This document shows positions 55,632 through 59,514 of a stretch of 59,514 bases of DNA, piece by piece. The translations under genes were made by a program, and so were the position numbers. Origin of the DNA: an uncultured Clostridia bacterium (GTDB taxonomy: Bacteria; Bacillota; Clostridia; TANB77; CAG-508); contig CALXVH010000008.1 in the NCBI GenBank assembly GCA_944391965.1, positions 1 through 59,514 of the forward strand, read 5' to 3'. A model generated the notes under the pieces. The model was not told the origin of the DNA. It worked only from the letters and a program-made list of their open reading frames with translations, and ran no database searches. Within the stretch, counting starts at the first letter, position 1, and every line of letters starts with the position of its first letter.

Positions 55632-55823
55632 ATTTCTTCCTCCTGTTAATCATTTGCACTTAATGTGCAATGTGGATAAATCTACGAGTTTCTCAAACTT
55701 TATTATAGCACATTTGCTCATAAAAGGCAAAACTAGTCATTATTCTTCTTTTTTGATAAATTAGTATTGCTCATGTTATTTTCTTATGATATATTAAATA
55801 AAATTAACAAAGGAGGAAATATT

Positions 55824-56114
55824 ATGTTAGATTTATTTTTAATAATAATCTTAATAATAAGTTTGGCTAAACCAGATATTCTATTAGCAAAAAAAGTAAA
55901 AGAAAAAGCTTCTGATGAGCAAAAACAAATTCTCGTAAAAAATTATAGAAAAATTTATGCTATTTTAATAGCTCTTTTCGAATCTTTAGCTATAATGCGT
56001 TATAGTACAATTATTGGTGGAGTTTTAGCAATTATTCTTATTGTTTTGTTTTTTACAATTTCTTGGCCTGCTACAAAACAGAATAAGCAGATACTAAAAG
56101 AATTAGAAATATAA
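55824..56114 (+). CDS. small membrane protein of unknown function
   Basis: 96 residues from ATG 55824 (RBS AAAGGAGG); a longer upstream reading is unlikely because it would include the RBS. A first helix (about 2-17), a charged Lys/Glu helix (21-42), then two helices (about 44-60 and 64-82). Codon use is native. No family recognised. It has its own terminator. Confidence 0.65.
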   Translation: MLDLFLIIILIISLAKPDILLAKKVKEKASDEQKQILVKNYRKIYAILIALFESLAIMRYSTIIGGVLAIILIVLFFTISWPATKQNKQILKELEI

Positions 56115-56155
56115 TTAAACCTCCTATTTTCTAATAGAAGGTTTAATATTTTTTC
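56112..56155 (+). terminator. terminator of the 55.8-kb gene
   Basis: ATTAAACCT pairs with AGGTTTAAT, followed by ATTTTTT. Confidence 0.75.
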
Positions 56156-56168
56156 TGAATATACTTTT

Positions 56169-57107
56169 TTATTGAGCGCATTTTTTGCAAGGTGTTAATC
56201 CAGCTGATAAAGCTGCGTCTAAAGTTGTTGAATACGAATTTTTCCCTCCACAATCTGGATCATAATGATATCTTTTCCCAGTTGGAGTTCTGTATACTGT
56301 TTTTCCATTTGAATTATTCGACGTACTTTTTGAATTTGTCTTCTTTGTCGTTGTAGTAGTTTTAGAAGTTGATGTATCTTCTTTCTTTGTGCTTGCACTT
56401 TCTGCAGCTGCTTGTTTTTGTTTCTGCTCTTCTGCTTCCTTCTTTGCTTGTTCTTCTGCTTTTATTCTTTCTTGCTCTATTCTGTTATTATCAATTATTT
56501 TTACTGTTACTCTATTACTTTCTAGCCCATTATTTGTTTTAACAAAAATTTCGCAACTTCCTTCTGCAATTGGATTTATCTTCAATGTAATTTTATTTTC
56601 AATTATTTCTATATCTGTTCTTTCTATAGTTGCTACTTTATCATTTGATGAACAATACTCTAAACTATCAATATTAGCATTTTCTGGTGCTATTTCTAAA
56701 GTAATATTCTTTGATTCATTTATATCTAGTTCTATTTCAGATTCATTAAATTTTAAATTTGTTATATCGATATTTTTAGTCTCTTGCACTATATTTGTAC
56801 TTATACTTGTATTGGTATCTACATTGGCAATTATATTAGTATCCGTCACATTTGGTACATCCGGCATACTCATTCCATATATAATTATTAATATGATTGG
56901 TAAAATAATTTGTATATGCTTAATTTGGTTTAATTTTGTTTTTTTATATAGTACTGGTAATAAAGATATTCCAAATAACATCATAAAAAATCCTGCCAAA
57001 ATATTATTAATTAACATTCCACTAAATCCTGTTAATATAAAAAACACTCCACAAATATACCTTAATACATTAGATACTTTTTTTCCTGTTTTATTTTTTT
57101 CTTCCAT
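56169..57107 (-). CDS. membrane-anchored Ig-like protein with C-terminal cysteine domain
   Basis: 312 residues. Two to three N-terminal helices (about 13-95) are followed by an extracellular Big-like beta domain (about 115-215: ITLEIAPENANIDSLEYCSS...), a Lys/Gln/Ala coiled coil (about 218-245), a Ser/Thr/Lys-rich linker and the C-terminal unit VYRTPTGKRYHYDPDCGG...LSAGLTPCKKC, a small Cys/His metal-binding module often found at the ends of surface proteins and nucleases. Probably a surface sensor or binding protein. No partner gene is adjacent. Confidence 0.78.
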   Translation of the reverse strand: MEEKNKTGKKVSNVLRYICGVFFILTGFSGMLINNILAGFFMMLFGISLLPVLYKKTKLNQIKHIQIILPIILIIIYGMSMPDVPNVTDTNIIANVDTNTSISTNIVQETKNIDITNLKFNESEIELDINESKNITLEIAPENANIDSLEYCSSNDKVATIERTDIEIIENKITLKINPIAEGSCEIFVKTNNGLESNRVTVKIIDNNRIEQERIKAEEQAKKEAEEQKQKQAAAESASTKKEDTSTSKTTTTTKKTNSKSTSNNSNGKTVYRTPTGKRYHYDPDCGGKNSYSTTLDAALSAGLTPCKKCAQ

Positions 57108-57182
57108 TTATACTCTCCCCTTTTATTTCATCTAAAAAATTTCCCCCAGCCTAGTGGTTTATTCAAGCTAAAACGCCAGAAA

Positions 57183-57219
57183 AAACAATAATTGCTCATT
57201 TTATGAACAATTATTGTTT
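57183..57219 (-). terminator. terminator of the 57.2-kb gene
   Basis: AAACAATAATTG pairs perfectly with CAATTATTGTTT; the minus strand continues as TTTTTC. The hairpin overlaps the gene's last codons. Confidence 0.75.
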
Positions 57220-57737
57220 GTAAGACTTAGGCTAAAATATCCAATTAGCTCAAGTCCTATAGCTGAAAATTCTCCAATAGGACAATCTAATTCTTCTACA
57301 TCTCCATTCCATCCATTTTTGTGGATCCACTTATTCCCTTCTTGCCTTATAAAATGAAAATTAGAATGTTTTCCTTTTAGCAACTCTTCTGTATTGTAAT
57401 AGAAAGCTATTTTTATACATTGTTCTTCTACAATTTCTTCTGCAGAAGACTCAGTTGCTAAAATTCCTAATATTTTCAAATCACTTTTTAATGCTTCGAT
57501 TAACTCTGAAACATTTGAGTAGTGAACTTTTCCTGAAATTTGTCCAATATCTCCAAAGTAAGAAATTTTCTCATCTATAAGGCTTTTTAGAAAAACCTGA
57601 TTATTTTCCTCATGATCAAATATTTCAGTAGGTATAGTATTTTTTAATGCAAACATAAAACAATTAAAATTTCCTTTTGGTAAACTATTCCAGTCTACAT
57701 TCTTACCAAAATTTTTCCGTAATATTTGGCTTTTCAT
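57201..57737 (-). CDS. papain-like-fold protein of unknown function
   Basis: 178 residues, cytoplasmic. GNFNCFMFALKN (Cys26 at the head of a helix) and HSNFHFIRQEGNKWIHKNGW (His128 on a strand, followed by a Trp-containing strand) match the Cys...His pattern of small papain-like proteins found in gut Firmicutes, whose sequence reads like YNCxxxALG...DYHFYRQ...WSHK. The order and about 100-residue spacing fit a thiol-hydrolase core. No experimentally known function comes to mind. RBS AAAGGAG; single gene. Confidence 0.55.
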   Translation of the reverse strand: MKSQILRKNFGKNVDWNSLPKGNFNCFMFALKNTIPTEIFDHEENNQVFLKSLIDEKISYFGDIGQISGKVHYSNVSELIEALKSDLKILGILATESSAEEIVEEQCIKIAFYYNTEELLKGKHSNFHFIRQEGNKWIHKNGWNGDVEELDCPIGEFSAIGLELIGYFSLSLTNNNCS

Positions 57738-57992
57738 ACAACTAATCTCCTTTCATATTGTTTATGTACATTATAGCATATTTTAGAAATTATTGTCCAA
57801 ATTCTATATAAAAAGTGTTAGTATAAATTTTTTATATATTTTATTAAATTCTTAGTTTGAAATTTAATTATGTTTCTCTGATTTTTTCGATAATTTTTTT
57901 ACCTTTAATTAATATTTTTGTAGAGAATTTTCCTATAATAAAAAATATATTTAAAAATAATATTATTTACCTATTGCATACTAAAAAAAAAT
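57738..57992. other. intergenic region, no gene seen
   Basis: Very AT-rich (over 75%). It contains no open frame with a ribosome binding site and no strong hairpin. It separates the last chromosomal gene from the tRNA-derived scar. Confidence 0.5.
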
Positions 57993-58032
57993 AAAGCTAT
58001 AAAATATTGATTTCTCAATACTTTATAGCTTT
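57993..58032 (-). terminator. former tRNA terminator
   Basis: On the minus strand AAAGCTATAAAGTATTG pairs with CAATATTTTATAGCTTT (one mismatch), followed by ten T residues within ATTTTTTTTTT. It starts six bases after the CCA of the tRNA remnant, exactly where the terminator of the original tRNA gene would lie. Confidence 0.75.
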
Positions 58033-58038
58033 TATTCT

Positions 58039-58056
58039 TGGTGCAGATGGCCAGAA
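58039..58056 (-). other. attachment-site core: 3' end of a tRNA gene (probably tRNA-Leu)
   Basis: The minus strand reads TTCTGGCCATCTGCACCA. This fits the last 18 bases of a tRNA: T-loop end TT, T-stem strand CTGGC, acceptor strand CATCTGC, discriminator A and CCA. The sequence to the right does not continue the tRNA. Such short 3' duplications are left when prophages or integrative elements insert into tRNA genes; the intact tRNA should lie at the far end of the element, beyond the window. The isotype is a guess from the acceptor GCAGATG/CATCTGC. Confidence 0.7.
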
Positions 58057-58100
58057 AAATAATACCTTTTTATATTTATTTTTCAACAATCTTTAATTTT

Positions 58101-58123
58101 TTTAATGCAATTTTAATGCAATT
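58101..58123. repeat. 11-bp tandem direct repeats near the attachment site
   Basis: TTTAATGCAATT occurs twice at an 11-base period (58101 and 58112), 45 bases inside the element. Short direct repeats one helical turn apart beside an att core are typical of integrase arm-binding sites. Assignment is inference. Confidence 0.4.
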
Positions 58124-58281
58124 ACTTATTATTAAAGTTCCAAATAAATCCCTAATATATTTATTATAAAATGAGGCGTTTTAAATGTCAAGAAATTATA
58201 AAAATGAATTGCAAAAAGAAACAAAATTAACTAACTTGATAAAAATTGACAATAAAATATTAAAAAATATTCAAAAAAGTA

Positions 58282-58311
58282 TTGACAATATACGTACGTA
58301 TATTGTATAAT
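58282..58311 (+). promoter_or_regulatory. promoter with a perfect 20-bp operator in the spacer
   Basis: TTGACA, 18 bases, TATAAT. The spacer, together with the last two bases of the -35, is the perfect palindrome CAATATACGTACGTATATTG (58286-58305). A dimeric repressor bound here would fully block polymerase. The RHH-like protein encoded at 58528 is the obvious candidate. Confidence 0.75.
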
Positions 58312-58343
58312 ATATACATACCAAGAAGAAAGGTGGTGATAAT

Positions 58344-58451
58344 ATGAAAAAGTTAATAAAAAAAGTGCTTTCCTATTTGGCACATAGAAAAGCACAAAAC
58401 ACTAGAAAAAAAGAAATTAAAGCAATGTTCGAAATGCTAAACAATCTTTAA
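58344..58451 (+). CDS. 35-residue basic peptide in the prophage end
   Basis: ATG 58344 follows AAAGGTGGTGAT. The product is MKKLIKKVLSYLAHRKAQ and a further 17 residues: a strongly basic amphipathic helix. It is the first gene behind the operator-containing promoter. A hairpin, AGAGAGGA-GCAA-TCCTCTCT (58459-58478, GNRA loop), separates it from the RHH gene. Function unknown; small prophage regulator or membrane-active peptide are possibilities. Confidence 0.5.
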   Translation: MKKLIKKVLSYLAHRKAQNTRKKEIKAMFEMLNNL

Positions 58452-58527
58452 TCTAGGCAAGAGAGGAGCAATCCTCTCTGCATATTAATTATAATATATA
58501 TTTTTTTAAATTTCAAGGAGGTTAAAT

Positions 58528-58722
58528 ATGAAAGATAAATATGCAAACCAAAAAAAATATATGAAAGAAAATTTAGTAAAATTAGGTATTGATGTAAAAC
58601 CAGAAATTAGAGAAGAGTTTAGAAAATGTTGTGAATTAAATAATACTTTGCCTTCACGTGTTCTTAAAGAATTTGTAAATAAATATATAGAAGAAACGCA
58701 AAAAAGAGGCAATAGAAATTAA
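58528..58722 (+). CDS. small ribbon-helix-helix-like DNA-binding protein
   Basis: 64 residues from ATG 58528 (RBS CAAGGAGG). The arrangement NLVKLGIDVKPEIREEFRKC (strand then helix) followed by a turn (NNTLPS) and a second helix (RVLKEFVNKYIEETQ) is that of Arc/CopG-type repressors and antitoxins. It is probably the last gene of the two-gene operon starting at the palindromic promoter, hence likely autoregulated. No toxin gene lies directly after it; the next gene is on the other strand. Confidence 0.6.
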   Translation: MKDKYANQKKYMKENLVKLGIDVKPEIREEFRKCCELNNTLPSRVLKEFVNKYIEETQKRGNRN

Positions 58723-58759
58723 TCTACTGCCTCTTCTCTATTTTTTTCTTAATATTAAA

Positions 58760-59434
58760 TTATTTAAGATATGTAGAGCCTTGATATTTTGCTGCAATCC
58801 AGCCGCTAGGTATTCTAACCCAAATATCTCCATTTAAGTTTTTAACTTCTTGAACTGTTACTCTAGTTCCTTCTTTTAATGTTGCATTTGTTTGATTTAA
58901 TGCATTCTTTTGTCCATCTTCTGTTAATTCACTTTTTAATTTACGTCTTGCATCTGTTCCTGCTCCATCTCTTACTTTTACATTAGTAGTTAATGTATAT
59001 GTAGTTCCAACTTTATAATCTCCACTATTTAACCCTAAAGCATCTTGATTTTTTGGTCTTAAAATACAAACGTATCCAGAAAAAGGTGTATCTCTATATC
59101 CTATTGCTAGTTTTTTTACACCATTTTGATCATACCATCTTCCGTTTACGTCTATTAAGCCTATATGTCCATATCCTCCACCATAATTTGATCCATATAC
59201 TAAAACATCTCCTGGTTGAGGTTTTGTATTATTAGCTAATTTAGTGAAATAATCTTTTGGATAATTTGTAGCCCAATCTTTAGCATTTCCATATGCTTTG
59301 AAACTTTTTCCAAATACTTTATATAAGTATTGTTGTATTAAACTTACACATTGTCCTTTATACTTGTTATTTGGCTCTGGATTAGCTACACTTCCTTCTG
59401 CTAATCCCCAACTTCCAAAATCAGCTAAATTCAT
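58760..59434 (-). CDS. prophage endolysin: CHAP amidase/endopeptidase with SH3 domain
   Basis: 224 residues. The CHAP domain (about 5-120) has catalytic Cys29 in KYKGQCVSLIQ and His90 in GYGHIGLIDV; a bacterial SH3-like wall-binding domain (about 145-222: TTNVKVRDGAG...VRIPSGWIAAKYQG) follows. It cuts peptidoglycan at the end of phage growth. No signal peptide, consistent with release through a holin, whose gene ends three bases upstream. Confidence 0.92.
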   Translation of the reverse strand: MNLADFGSWGLAEGSVANPEPNNKYKGQCVSLIQQYLYKVFGKSFKAYGNAKDWATNYPKDYFTKLANNTKPQPGDVLVYGSNYGGGYGHIGLIDVNGRWYDQNGVKKLAIGYRDTPFSGYVCILRPKNQDALGLNSGDYKVGTTYTLTTNVKVRDGAGTDARRKLKSELTEDGQKNALNQTNATLKEGTRVTVQEVKNLNGDIWVRIPSGWIAAKYQGSTYLK

Positions 59435-59437
59435 ATA

Positions 59438-59514
59438 CTATTCCTCCTTTTGTCCTATTTTCTTTAAATCCGCTATACCTCCAGCAGACATAGTTCCGAA
59501 AATACAAGTTATTA
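59438..59514 (-). CDS. phage holin, C-terminal part (gene continues beyond the window)
   Basis: Twenty-four codons before TAG are visible, ITCIFGTMSAGG then IADLKKIGQKEE; the frame is open to the window edge. Gly-rich helix end followed by a charged tail of Lys/Glu just upstream of an endolysin is the normal end of a clostridial phage holin. The N-terminus and helices are outside the window, so the family is inferred from position and tail. Confidence 0.6.
   Translation of the reverse strand, partial: ITCIFGTMSAGGIADLKKIGQKEE

Larger units (their letters stand above)
58057..59514. mobile_element. end of an integrated prophage-like element (extends past the window)
   Basis: To the right of the tRNA scar come tandem repeats, a promoter with a built-in operator, two small genes, a CHAP endolysin and a holin C-terminus. 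Lysis genes next to an att site mark the end of a prophage. No integrase, structural or packaging gene is inside the window. Confidence 0.65.

Noticed and set aside
56389..57135. A 248-codon hydrophobic plus-strand frame opposite the Ig-like membrane protein
   Set aside because: Apparent membrane helices arise from the reverse complement of AT-rich codons; the minus-strand gene has clear domains and a Cys/His module.
58066..58170. A short minus-strand frame ending NCIKIALKKLKIVEK near the attachment site, considered as an integrase end
   Set aside because: It is only about 35 codons, lacks a start and shows none of the integrase catalytic residues; its repeats fit direct DNA repeats better.
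58184..58309. A 41-codon plus-strand frame inside the prophage end
   Set aside because: It has no convincing RBS and its end overlaps the -35, operator and -10 of the next unit; kept only as a low-likelihood leftover.

Overview
The window looks like a chromosomal segment of an AT-rich (roughly 28-30% GC by eye), anaerobic, endospore-forming member of the Clostridia. The reasons are a GerA-type germinant-receptor operon, an oxygen-sensitive class III ribonucleotide reductase, a SUF iron-sulfur system in Gram-positive style (SufU, no SufE), a CdaA diadenylate cyclase, lipoteichoic-acid-synthase-type and MurF/Ddl wall enzymes, strong AGGAGG-type ribosome binding sites and sigma-A promoters. I cannot name a genus. 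No ribosomal RNA and no complete tRNA gene is visible.

Layout. 1-4.3 kb: ger operon (A, B, C subunits plus an unlisted 54-codon two-helix protein resembling D subunits). 4.3-8.6 kb, minus strand: rnr, secG, cdaA with a 41-codon membrane protein, and a membrane protein of unknown role. 8.7 kb: a candidate short non-coding RNA. 8.9-14.5 kb: sufCBDSU preceded by a TetR-type regulator, with palindromes around a strong suf promoter. 14.7-16.6 kb: nrdD. 16.7-22 kb: small housekeeping and accessory enzymes (flavodoxin-like, C26 amidotransferase, methyltransferase, DUF84 NTPase, LtaS-like). 22.9-27.3 kb: FtsX-like ABC exporter and a low-molecular-weight phosphatase. 27.5-36 kb: a tiny membrane peptide gene with a consensus promoter, then a cell-surface locus: a membrane protein with an LPxT-like tail, a sortase and a 1971-residue Ig-repeat protein. 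36.2-41.5 kb: an operon rich in phosphate-ester chemistry (CYTH, inositol-phosphatase, PHP and a broken alkaline-phosphatase-superfamily gene) plus a GT-C-like membrane protein and a YbaK protein, then a DUF2798 protein. 41.7-46 kb: a methyltransferase-HD fusion and csoR-copZ-copA. 46-49.8 kb: a RelA/SpoT-domain protein, an ECF sigma with an anti-sigma factor whose outer domain resembles FtsX, and DUF1848. 50-53.5 kb: ddl, murF, alpha/beta hydrolase. 53.6-57.7 kb: Sel1 protein and small unknowns. 58.0 kb to the end: an attachment-site scar in a tRNA 3' end, followed by what looks like one end of a prophage (repressor-like small gene, CHAP endolysin, holin C-terminus).

Two patterns run across the window. 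First, six intergenic loci carry copies of a hairpin-forming repeat with the core GGGACGTTCC inside inverted GGGATTT arms, some of which double as terminators. Second, four isolated genes (22.2, 46.2, 46.7 and 55.3 kb) have clearly higher GC and different codon use from their neighbours; each sits behind its own TGn-extended -10 promoter, and three of the four have a GC-rich terminator. They look like independently acquired single-gene cassettes.

All calls come from reading the sequence. No database search was run. Family names rest on recognised motifs, and promoters and terminators rest on consensus matching.
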